DNA of 63,341 nt from Lachnospiraceae bacterium (GTDB taxonomy: Bacteria; Bacillota; Clostridia; Lachnospirales; Lachnospiraceae), in assembly GCA_017450065.1 (NCBI GenBank), contig JAFSYI010000042.1, forward strand, positions 1-63,341, written 5' to 3'. Every line of letters starts with the position of its first letter. Within the stretch, counting starts at the first letter, position 1. The notes beneath the pieces were generated by a model, which saw nothing but the letters and a program-made list of their open reading frames with translations, did no database searches and had not been told where the DNA came from. Of this stretch, positions 50,993 to 59,072 are shown piece by piece. Both the position numbers and the translations under genes were made by a program.

Positions 50993-53531
50993 TGCCGCTC
51001 ACCTCCGTTCCGTTTACTGTCTGTATGGCAGATGCGTCCGGATTTTTGCTGTTATCCGCTATTCGTGTGGGCATGCTGTCTATCAGGGCATCCGCCTCTT
51101 CCTGAGACAGAGGGATGATATTACCTGCTTCCACGAATGCGCTTACACTTCCTCTGACAATGGCACGCATTGTACCTGTGACAACACCGTTCACATGGCC
51201 GCGGACTATGCCGTTTACACGGATAAGACCTGAGGCCTCTTTCGTCCTTATCGGCATATTCATTACAAAGGCGGTCTTGCTGATTATGGTATCACCTACC
51301 AGCAGTATCTGCGGAAGCACGAACATTGTTATTCCTATGGATATTATGGTACCACGGCCTAAACACTGTCCGATACCGTAGATCGCTCCGTCAGATGTAA
51401 GGCGTCCTATCAACATTCCGGCAACGGCAAGCATTGTTCCCGATGTGACGATGGTAGGGAAGGATGCGTTCATGGTTTCTATTATCGAATCACGTCGTCC
51501 TTTGGATTCGCGAAGCTCCGTATATCTGCCCGCAATGACTATAGCATAGTCAATATTGGCACCCATCTGTATGGAGCTCACGATAAGCTGGCTCAGGAAG
51601 AAAATGTTATCTTTTTCAAGTGCCGGGACAGCGAAGTTGATCCATATGCTTCCCTGTATGACCGCAATAAGAAGTACAGGCATTCCGGCGGACTTAAATG
51701 TAAACAGGAGCACAACCAGCACGACAAGGATTGAGACGATGTTAACCACCAGATTATCTCTTGCAAAGGTTTTCTTAAGATCATACTGGCTCATCGATTC
51801 CCCGACAGTATATATTTTTTCACTGTAGATATCCCCTGCCATCTCATGTATCTTATCGATAAAGTCAAAGGTTTCCGGGCTTTCCTCGGGGAGGTTCAGG
51901 TATACGAGCATCCTGGAATAATCTTCACCCTGAAGCTGTTCTTTGGCAAAGTTCATCAGCTTATATGCGTCATCAAGCTTTTCCATTGCGTCTTCATCAA
52001 GGGTAACGTAACCCTCATCCACTTCGTTATGGATAAACATGAACATATCAATGAGGGGTACCTTATAGGAGGACAGTCCGTTGACGGCCTTTGCGTAGTC
52101 TTTATCATTTACGGCATAGGCGGTATATATCAGTTCAGCTATCTCATAATCGAGATCGATAAGCTCGGAGAACTGTCTCGGACTCAGTCTGTCGGTCAGA
52201 GTGTATCCGTTCATTGCTTCTGTATTTGCAAGACCTGTACATGATTTTACCTCAGGAGAGCTTTCAAGCTTTCGCAGGAGGCGGGCTTCCTTATCGTAAC
52301 TGCCTGCCGGCACTACGATGGCAAGAAGGTTCTCATCGCCGAAGTTCTCCGTAAGCATATCCTCAGCTATCTGTACATCATTCTTTATGGGAGTTTTCAG
52401 AGTGGAATATCCGAATACGTAAGAGGTATCGCGCTGAATGATATAGGCGCTTATTATGGCCAGCAGGAACAGCGGTGCGATGATAAATCTTGTATCGTAA
52501 TCGAATTTACCTACGAAGGGAATATCCGGTATAAAGTTCTTATGTTTTGTCTTCTCCATCAGAGGCGCAAACAACATGATGATTCCCGGCATGAGGAAGA
52601 AAACGGCGATAAGACTTAGGATAATGGCCTTGATAAGTACGACGCCAAGATCGGGACCGATACCGTACTGCATAAAGGTCATTGCTACAAGACCGCCGAT
52701 CGTTGTCAGTGAGCTGCCGCTTATTTCAGGTATCGCCTTGGTAAGGGCAGTGATGATCGCTTCACGGACATCCTTATCCCTGTGTTCTTCCTTATAACGG
52801 TTAAGGAAGATGACTGCGTAATCTACAGACAGCGCAAGCTGAAGTACTATTGTTACCGAGTCGGATACGAAGGAGATGGTACCTAAAAGGAAATTGGTAC
52901 CCATCTGCAGTACTGCGCCTGCTCCGAAAGTGATGAGCAGAACAGGTATCTCGGCATACGCCTCGGTGGTAATAAGCAAAACCGTAAGGACGACGATCAC
53001 AACCAAAACGGAAATGACCTTCATTTCTTCATCTATAAGTTCTGCCTGGATATTGCCGAGAGTTGTTGACAGATAATGGTCATAGGGTGCTATCAGAGCT
53101 TTTACATCATCAAGATAGGTAAGGCACAGATCGTCCTTCTCATCCCGGTCAAAGGTTATGTCAAACCTTGCGGATCCGTTGTTGTAGTGCTCATCCGAAT
53201 CATCAAAGTCAACCATGAATACTCCGTTTATTTTTTCAAGCTTTGCCTTGATATCCTCTGCCTGGGCATAGGATATATTGGCGATCATAACCTTGCATGA
53301 GCCATAGGTTACGAACTGCTCCTCCATAAGGTCAAGGCCCTGTTTTGTTTCGGTTGATTGAGGAAGGTAGGCTGCCAGGGAATTTTCGACACTTACCCAG
53401 TTACGGGAGAAAGCTGAAAACACAGATAGTAATACGAAAATAAGAAAGAAAAGATTACGTTTGTCTACAATAAAGCCACAGATCTTGAGCAATGCTCCGC
53501 TGCCGCTCTTTGGTTTGGTCTCGGGTTCCAT
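50982..53531 (-). CDS. MmpL/YdfJ-type RND transporter
   Basis: 849 residues with the RND pattern: one N-terminal helix, a large outer domain, five helices, and the same again. Helix 4 carries L-A-L-S-V-D-Y-A-V-I-F-L-N-R-Y, with the buried Asp used for proton relay; its second-half match is M-G-A-N-I-D-Y-A-V-I. The HAE3/MmpL families export lipids, peptides or drugs across the Gram-positive membrane using proton motive force. The C-terminal 100 residues are cytoplasmic. First gene of a two-gene operon with the GLUG protein. Confidence 0.9.
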   Translation of the reverse strand: MEPETKPKSGSGALLKICGFIVDKRNLFFLIFVLLSVFSAFSRNWVSVENSLAAYLPQSTETKQGLDLMEEQFVTYGSCKVMIANISYAQAEDIKAKLEKINGVFMVDFDDSDEHYNNGSARFDITFDRDEKDDLCLTYLDDVKALIAPYDHYLSTTLGNIQAELIDEEMKVISVLVVIVVLTVLLITTEAYAEIPVLLITFGAGAVLQMGTNFLLGTISFVSDSVTIVLQLALSVDYAVIFLNRYKEEHRDKDVREAIITALTKAIPEISGSSLTTIGGLVAMTFMQYGIGPDLGVVLIKAIILSLIAVFFLMPGIIMLFAPLMEKTKHKNFIPDIPFVGKFDYDTRFIIAPLFLLAIISAYIIQRDTSYVFGYSTLKTPIKNDVQIAEDMLTENFGDENLLAIVVPAGSYDKEARLLRKLESSPEVKSCTGLANTEAMNGYTLTDRLSPRQFSELIDLDYEIAELIYTAYAVNDKDYAKAVNGLSSYKVPLIDMFMFIHNEVDEGYVTLDEDAMEKLDDAYKLMNFAKEQLQGEDYSRMLVYLNLPEESPETFDFIDKIHEMAGDIYSEKIYTVGESMSQYDLKKTFARDNLVVNIVSILVVLVVLLFTFKSAGMPVLLIAVIQGSIWINFAVPALEKDNIFFLSQLIVSSIQMGANIDYAIVIAGRYTELRESKGRRDSIIETMNASFPTIVTSGTMLAVAGMLIGRLTSDGAIYGIGQCLGRGTIISIGITMFVLPQILLVGDTIISKTAFVMNMPIRTKEASGLIRVNGIVRGHVNGVVTGTMRAIVRGSVSAFVEAGNIIPLSQEEADALIDSMPTRIADNSKNPDASAIQTVNGTEVSGNEK

Positions 53532-53630
53532 ATTTCACACCTCTAAAAATATATCCCCTTTATCGTACATGCTCCCCTTCTGCATGTCTGTTATTTAAAC
53601 CGTCCGTCTTAGGACGTCTTTATATTGTAA

Positions 53631-53670
53631 CACTTTAAAAAAATAATACAAGCCCTATTTAAAGTGACAA
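53631..53670 (-). promoter_or_regulatory. Promoter with flanking inverted repeat for the transporter/GLUG operon
   Basis: On the minus strand, -35 TTGTCA (53670-53665) and -10 TATTAT (53648-53643) are 16 nt apart. A 9-bp inverted repeat, CACTTTAAA at 53631-53639 and TTTAAAGTG at 53658-53666, brackets the -10. This is a good operator candidate for a dimeric repressor. No regulator gene is adjacent. Confidence 0.55.
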
Positions 53671-53727
53671 AACGGAGTCTAATTACTTTAATGCTTTTTT
53701 TCAGTAGATATGGTATGATGTTATATT

Positions 53728-56208
53728 ATGAATGAAAAAGTACTTAAAACACTCGAATATGACAAGATTATATCAATGCTTGCCGAAAGGGCAGGTTCAG
53801 AACCGGGACGGAAGCTGTGTCTTGAGCTTAAGCCGGTATCACAGATAGATGAAGTCAGGGATCTTCAGCAGGAGACCTTCGATGCGGTCGGAAGGCTGCT
53901 TCGTAACGGAAGCATAAGCTTTGGAGGCAACAGGACTGTAGAAGCAAGCCTCATGCGCCTTGACATAGGAAGCAGCATTAATACTGAGGAACTTCTTAAC
54001 ATTGCCTCATTACTGGAAAATACCGCAAGGGTTAAGGCATACGGAGGGACCGGGGGACGGTTCTCTGGTCCCTCCTTTGGGGAACCAGAGAACCGTCCCC
54101 CGGTCCCTCCCCCGGTCCCCACTCCTCTGGCTCCGCTGTTCGAAGGTCTTACACCATTAAATTCAGTATCAACAGAGATACGAAGGTGTATAACTGCTGT
54201 TGATGAGATAGCCGATGATGCAAGCCCAGGACTTAAGAATGTAAGAAGGCTTATTAAGGTTACCCGGGACAGGATACATTCAAGGCTCAACAGCATGGTG
54301 AACAGTACTTATAAGGCATATCTGCAGGATAGTGTCGTGACTATGCGTGAGGGAAGATACTGTATTCCGGTTAAGGCCGAGTACAAGGGAAACGTTCCCG
54401 GAATGATACATGACAGATCTTCTACTTCATCAACCTTCTTCATCGAACCTTCGGAGATAGTTAACCTTAATAACGAAATAAGAGAGCTTGAGATAAAAGA
54501 AGCAAAGGAGATAGAGACCATACTGGCCACTTTGTCCGTATCATGTGCGGAACATACGGATGAGATACGGACGGACCAGAATATCCTTACCCGGCTTGAT
54601 CATATATTCGCAAGGGGAAGGCTTGCTCTTGATATGAATGCAAGCACTCCCGAGTATAACGAAGAGGGTATCATAAACCTTAAGAAAGCAAGACATCCGC
54701 TTATTGATAAAGATAAGGTGGTGCCTATAGATATAGCTCTCGGCAGGGATTATGACCTGCTGGTAATAACCGGACCGAATACGGGAGGCAAGACAGTATC
54801 GCTTAAGACGCTTGGCCTGCTGACTCTTATGGGACAGGCCGGACTTATGATACCGGCGCTCGATCACTCTTCACTGAGTATATTTGATGAGGTATTTGCG
54901 GACATAGGAGATGAGCAGAGTATAGAACAGAGTCTGTCGACTTTCTCGTCACATATGAAAACGATCGTCAATATACTTGACAATGCCGATGAGCATTCGC
55001 TGTGCCTGTTTGACGAGCTGGGAGCGGGAACGGATCCGACAGAAGGAGCCGCACTGGCGGAAGCAATCCTTGACAACCTTCATAAGCAGGGAATAAGGAC
55101 GGCAGCCACCACTCATTACAGTGAGCTTAAGGTATATGCGCTCAGGGAAGAAGGCGTATGCAATGCCAGCTGTGAATTTAATGTGGAAACACTGGCGCCT
55201 ACATACCGTCTGCTCATAGGTGTTCCGGGTAAGAGTAATGCCTTTGCCATAGCCGGGAAGCTGGGACTTCCTTCATATATAATCGAGAATGCAAAGGAAA
55301 GGATAGGAGAGGCTGATGAGAGCTTTGAAGATGTGATCGCACAGCTTGAAGAGAACCGCGTGATCATGGAGCAGGAGAAGCTTACGATAGCCCGGCTGAA
55401 GGAAGAGACACAGCGGCTTAAGGCCGATTATGACGAAAAGAAGAATAAGCTTAACGAACAGAGGGAAAGGATACTGGGGGAAGCCAGGGAGGAAGCGCTT
55501 GCCATCTTATCCGAAGCCAAGGAAAGTGCGGATGAGGCTATCCGTAATTTCAGGAAATACGGAACCATTCAGGAAATGGAAAATGAGCGGACGAAGCTTA
55601 GAAATAAACGTGACAGGGTTCGCGGAGAAACCGGAGCGGGACATGCGGATGCCTCATCTGCCCAATCATCCGGTTCACGTCCAAGGCTTTCTGATTTCAG
55701 ACTGGGAGAGAGCGTGCGGATCGTTTCCATGGGACTTAAAGGTACCGTAAGTTCGCTGCCCGACAATAAAGGTAATCTTTTTGTGCAGTGCGGCATAATG
55801 CGGATGCAGGCGAACATGAACGACATTGAGTTCATTATGACAGATGATATAACCGGACCGGGAATAGCACCCGGAACAGGGAAGAAACGCGGACGGGGAA
55901 ACGGAGGAAGCAACGGCAGGGGCGGCAGCGGATATGGAAGCAGCGGACTGAGCAAGGCATCGACCATATCCATTGAACTGAACCTGATAGGATGCACTAC
56001 CGATGAAGCTGTCCCGAAGCTTGAGAAATACCTTGATGATGCATATCTGTCCCATCTGGAGACAGTAAGGATAGTGCATGGGAAAGGAACCGGTGCACTT
56101 CGTAACGCGGTCTGGGACAGACTGAAAAAGATCAAGTATGTTAAATCGTACCGATTGGCCGAATATGGCGAGGGTGATGCGGGTGTAACGGTTGTGACGT
56201 TTAAGTAA
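53728..56208 (+). CDS. mutS2: MutS2 ATPase with Smr endonuclease domain
   Basis: 826 residues, somewhat longer than the usual 780-790. MutS core and lever regions, Walker A G-P-N-T-G-G-K-T near 349, D-E-L-G-A-G-T-D-P-T-E-G, a charged coiled coil about 520-640, then a Gly-rich linker (R-G-N-G-G-S-N-G-R-G-G-S-G) and the Smr domain with V-H-G-K-G-T-G-A-L-R. MutS2 suppresses recombination or rescues collided ribosomes in Firmicutes. An in-frame palindrome at 54043-54120 adds about 26 Gly/Pro/Arg-rich residues in the N-terminal region, explaining most of the excess length. Confidence 0.94.
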   Translation: MNEKVLKTLEYDKIISMLAERAGSEPGRKLCLELKPVSQIDEVRDLQQETFDAVGRLLRNGSISFGGNRTVEASLMRLDIGSSINTEELLNIASLLENTARVKAYGGTGGRFSGPSFGEPENRPPVPPPVPTPLAPLFEGLTPLNSVSTEIRRCITAVDEIADDASPGLKNVRRLIKVTRDRIHSRLNSMVNSTYKAYLQDSVVTMREGRYCIPVKAEYKGNVPGMIHDRSSTSSTFFIEPSEIVNLNNEIRELEIKEAKEIETILATLSVSCAEHTDEIRTDQNILTRLDHIFARGRLALDMNASTPEYNEEGIINLKKARHPLIDKDKVVPIDIALGRDYDLLVITGPNTGGKTVSLKTLGLLTLMGQAGLMIPALDHSSLSIFDEVFADIGDEQSIEQSLSTFSSHMKTIVNILDNADEHSLCLFDELGAGTDPTEGAALAEAILDNLHKQGIRTAATTHYSELKVYALREEGVCNASCEFNVETLAPTYRLLIGVPGKSNAFAIAGKLGLPSYIIENAKERIGEADESFEDVIAQLEENRVIMEQEKLTIARLKEETQRLKADYDEKKNKLNEQRERILGEAREEALAILSEAKESADEAIRNFRKYGTIQEMENERTKLRNKRDRVRGETGAGHADASSAQSSGSRPRLSDFRLGESVRIVSMGLKGTVSSLPDNKGNLFVQCGIMRMQANMNDIEFIMTDDITGPGIAPGTGKKRGRGNGGSNGRGGSGYGSSGLSKASTISIELNLIGCTTDEAVPKLEKYLDDAYLSHLETVRIVHGKGTGALRNAVWDRLKKIKYVKSYRLAEYGEGDAGVTVVTFK
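54043..54120. repeat. GC-rich palindromic element inserted in frame in mutS2
   Basis: A perfect 27-bp inverted repeat (54043-54069 with 54084-54110, loop 14 nt) plus a partial copy of CCCGGTCCCC. Arms are identical to those at 20991-21056. The loop differs. It encodes G-G-T-G-G-R-F-S-G-P ... E-N-R-P-P-V-P-P-P-V-P in the same reading frame as the first copy. Confidence 0.9.
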
Positions 56209-56238
56209 AGAAAACCGGGCTCTTAAGGAGAGAAAACA

Positions 56239-56937
56239 ATGGCAAATAAACAGAAGATACTGATAGTAGATGATGATAATAATATAGCGGAGCTTATATC
56301 CCTGTATCTTACGAAGGAGTGCTTCGATACACAGATCGTAAATGACGGAGAGGCGGCGCTTAAAGCATTCGATACCTACAGGCCTAATCTTATTCTCCTT
56401 GACCTGATGCTTCCGGGGATGGACGGATATCAGGTATGCAGGGAAATACGGGCAAGGGAACAGACGCCGATAATCATGCTGTCTGCAAAGGGTGAGATAT
56501 TCGATAAGGTTCTGGGTCTTGAACTCGGAGCGGATGATTATATGGAGAAACCTTTTGACAGCAAAGAGCTTGTAGCAAGAGTTAAGGCTGTATTAAGGAG
56601 GACTACTCCCGCTAAGCCCGCAGAGGTTCCGTCGGATGTTAAATGTGTGGAATATCCCGATCTTGTGATCAACCAGACCAATTATTCGGTAATGTATTTC
56701 GGCCGGCCTGTGGAAATGCCTCCGAAGGAGCTTGAGCTGTTGTATTTTCTTGCTTCATCACCCAATCAGGTATTTACAAGAGAACAGCTTTTGGACCATA
56801 TATGGGGTTATGAATACATAGGCGATACGAGGACCGTGGATGTCCATATCAAGAGACTCCGTGAGAAGATCAAGGATCATGATGTGTGGAGACTGTCCAC
56901 GGTATGGGGCATAGGATACAAATTCGAGGTAAAGTAG
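56239..56937 (+). CDS. OmpR/PhoB-family response regulator
   Basis: 232 residues. Receiver domain with I-L-I-V-D-D-D-N-N and phospho-acceptor in L-I-L-L-D-L-M-L-P-G-M-D-G, Lys in Y-M-E-K-P-F-D, then a winged-helix DNA-binding domain ending R-T-V-D-V-H-I-K-R-L-R-E-K-I. AAGGAG precedes the ATG. Its kinase partner is next, after a hairpin. Confidence 0.95.
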   Translation: MANKQKILIVDDDNNIAELISLYLTKECFDTQIVNDGEAALKAFDTYRPNLILLDLMLPGMDGYQVCREIRAREQTPIIMLSAKGEIFDKVLGLELGADDYMEKPFDSKELVARVKAVLRRTTPAKPAEVPSDVKCVEYPDLVINQTNYSVMYFGRPVEMPPKELELLYFLASSPNQVFTREQLLDHIWGYEYIGDTRTVDVHIKRLREKIKDHDVWRLSTVWGIGYKFEVK

Positions 56938-56960
56938 AGGCAGACTGCCCGGATCAGACT

Positions 56961-56995
56961 TATAGTAAACGAAATAAATAATTTCGTTCACTATA
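56961..56995 (+). promoter_or_regulatory. Hairpin between response regulator and kinase
   Basis: TATAGTAAACGAAAT (56961-56975) pairs with ATTTCGTTCACTATA (56981-56995), one mismatch, loop AAATA. No real T-run. It may attenuate kinase expression or stabilise the regulator mRNA. Confidence 0.55.
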
Positions 56996-57021
56996 AAAGA
57001 TCTGTGGAGCGAAAACATTGA

Positions 57022-58449
57022 ATGAAATACAGAAAAACTTTATATCTTAAATTAATACTTGCATATCTTGCTTTCGGACTTATCAGCTTCATACTGATCG
57101 CGACTCTGTTTTCGAAGCTTACCTTCGAGCATCTTCTGAACGATAAGGCGGCAGCGCTGTACAAGGAGGCCACACTCATATCAACAAGGTATGCGGACAG
57201 CTTCTACAGGGATTCCCTTGAGGCTGAGGATGTACGAGGCCAGCTCGAGGCAATAGACACTTTTACCCAGGCCGCCATATGGATAATAAATCCCGATGGA
57301 GAATTACTGTACAATTCAACGGACACATCTGTGGATCAGGAGAATACGGTTGAAATACAGAGCTTTAATCCTACGGATACGGGGAATGATTATTATATGG
57401 TAGGAAAGTTCTATAATTCCTTTGATGAGGATGTCCTGAGCGTCTTTTCACCCATCAATTCCAACTTCAGGGTTCAGGGTTATGTTGTCATGCATTACAG
57501 CATAGAGAACATTGAAAGAAGCCGTGACAGTCTTATGAACATTTACTATCTGGCGCTCGGCATAATGTTTGTACTTTCATTGCTTGTCCTGCTGGTTTTC
57601 ACCCTTGCTGTTTACAGACCGCTTAAGAAGATAACCAGGGCGACCGAGGAGTATGCGGACGGTAATCTTACACATACAATAGAGGTGAACAAGGATGATG
57701 AGATAGGCCATCTTGCAGCTTCGCTTAATTACATGGCTTCCGAGCTGTCGAAGGGTGAGGATAACCAGAAACAGTTCATAGCAAATGTCTCGCATGATTT
57801 TCGATCTCCCCTGACCTCCATTAAAGGCTATATAGAGGCGATGGAGGATGGGACCATACCTCCCGAGATGATGGATAAATACCTTAAGATAGTGCTCAAT
57901 GAGACAGAGAGGCTTACGAAGCTCACCAATTCGCTCCTGTCGCTTAACAATCTGAATACAAGAGGGATGCATCTGGATATAAGTGATTTTGATATCAATG
58001 CCGTGATAAAGAATACGGCAGCGACCTTTGAAGGAACCTGCAAGGCCAAACGTATCAGATTTAAGCTTGTGCTGTGCGGTGAGAGACTGTTTGTTACGGC
58101 AGATATGGGTAAGATCCAGCAGGTCCTGTATAATCTGATCGATAACGCGATCAAGTTCAGTGAACAGGGCTCGGATATAAAGCTTGAGACTTCCGAGAAG
58201 AACGATACGGTCTTCGTATCCGTCAAGGACAGCGGGATCGGTATTCCAAAGGAAAGCCAGAAGCTGGTTTTTGACCGTTTCTATAAGACCGATCTTTCAA
58301 GAGGCAAGGACAAGAAGGGAACAGGGCTCGGACTGGCGATCACGAAGGAAATAATAAATGCCCATCATGAGAACATAAATGTAATAAGTACTGTCGGGGT
58401 GGGTACGGAGTTTATTTTTACACTGCCAAAGAGCAGGGTTGAAGAGTGA
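57022..58449 (+). CDS. Sensor histidine kinase
   Basis: 475 residues. Two membrane helices (about 9-32 and 175-200) flank an extracellular PAS-like sensor. HAMP follows (R-P-L-K-K-I-T-R-A-T-E-E-Y-A), then HisKA with V-S-H-D-F-R-S-P-L-T and HATPase with N-A-I-K-F, D-S-G-I-G-I-P and G-T-G-L-G-L-A-I. It presumably phosphorylates the OmpR-type regulator upstream. Signal unknown. Confidence 0.94.
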   Translation: MKYRKTLYLKLILAYLAFGLISFILIATLFSKLTFEHLLNDKAAALYKEATLISTRYADSFYRDSLEAEDVRGQLEAIDTFTQAAIWIINPDGELLYNSTDTSVDQENTVEIQSFNPTDTGNDYYMVGKFYNSFDEDVLSVFSPINSNFRVQGYVVMHYSIENIERSRDSLMNIYYLALGIMFVLSLLVLLVFTLAVYRPLKKITRATEEYADGNLTHTIEVNKDDEIGHLAASLNYMASELSKGEDNQKQFIANVSHDFRSPLTSIKGYIEAMEDGTIPPEMMDKYLKIVLNETERLTKLTNSLLSLNNLNTRGMHLDISDFDINAVIKNTAATFEGTCKAKRIRFKLVLCGERLFVTADMGKIQQVLYNLIDNAIKFSEQGSDIKLETSEKNDTVFVSVKDSGIGIPKESQKLVFDRFYKTDLSRGKDKKGTGLGLAITKEIINAHHENINVISTVGVGTEFIFTLPKSRVEE

Positions 58450-58455
58450 GGCCCC

Positions 58456-58523
58456 ATCATGCGCAGCATGATTCTGATGCACCGAGTGATAGGCCGCCGA
58501 ACGAAGGTGAGGGGGCGTCACCC
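58456..58523 (+). promoter_or_regulatory. Two short hairpins between kinase and trmL
   Basis: ATCATGC (58456-58462) pairs with GCATGAT (58466-58472), and GGTGA with TCACC near 58507-58523. No T-run follows either, so termination is doubtful. Confidence 0.35.
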
Positions 58524-58537
58524 GCAGGAGGTTGGAA

Positions 58538-59059
58538 ATGCCGCTTAATATAGTGTTACATGAACCGGAGATCCCGGCTAATACCGGAAATATCGGACGT
58601 ACCTGTGTCGCAACGGGAGCGGTTCTGCATCTGATCGAACCGCTTGGATTCCGGCTTACGGAGAAGAATATCAAACGTGCGGGACTGGACTATTGGGATA
58701 AGCTGGATGTGCGAAGATATATAAACTACAGGCAGTTCATCGAGCTTAACAATGCTCCGCGTGTATATATGGCAACCACCAAGGCTCACAGGATGTATTC
58801 GGAGGTTTCCTATGAAGAGGATGCATACATCATGTTCGGAAAGGAAAGCGCAGGAATACCGGAAGAGATACTTGTGGATAATGAAGAAACATGTATCCGG
58901 ATACCGATGCTTAAGGATATAAGGTCGCTGAACCTTTCCAATTCGGTTGCGATAGTGCTTTATGAAGCACTTAGGCAGCAGGGGTTTGGATCACTGCAGA
59001 CAGAGGGAGAGTTACACAGACTTTCGTGGAACCGGGGCAGCAGACCGGAGATTATATAA
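58538..59059 (+). CDS. trmL: tRNA (cytidine/uridine34-2'-O)-methyltransferase
   Basis: 173 residues, SPOUT fold. N-I-V-L-H-E-P-E-I-P-A-N-T-G-N-I-G-R-T at the N-terminus, I-M-F-G-K-E-S-A-G-I-P and R-S-L-N-L-S-N-S-V-A-I at the C-terminal knot. It methylates the wobble ribose of tRNA-Leu isoacceptors. ATG at 58538 follows AGGAGGT by 5-6 nt; a TTG six bases earlier is part of that ribosome site. Confidence 0.94.
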   Translation: MPLNIVLHEPEIPANTGNIGRTCVATGAVLHLIEPLGFRLTEKNIKRAGLDYWDKLDVRRYINYRQFIELNNAPRVYMATTKAHRMYSEVSYEEDAYIMFGKESAGIPEEILVDNEETCIRIPMLKDIRSLNLSNSVAIVLYEALRQQGFGSLQTEGELHRLSWNRGSRPEII

Positions 59060-59072
59060 CGGGAGACAGGGC

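Noticed and set aside
53865-54296. Minus-strand frame through the mutS2 palindrome
   Set aside because: The palindrome reads open on both strands and so produces a matching shadow; mutS2 is clearly the coding strand.
58962-59072. N-terminal extension of the HtrA-like protein into trmL
   Set aside because: The extension overlaps trmL and does not look like protein; a good ribosome site favours the ATG at 59073.
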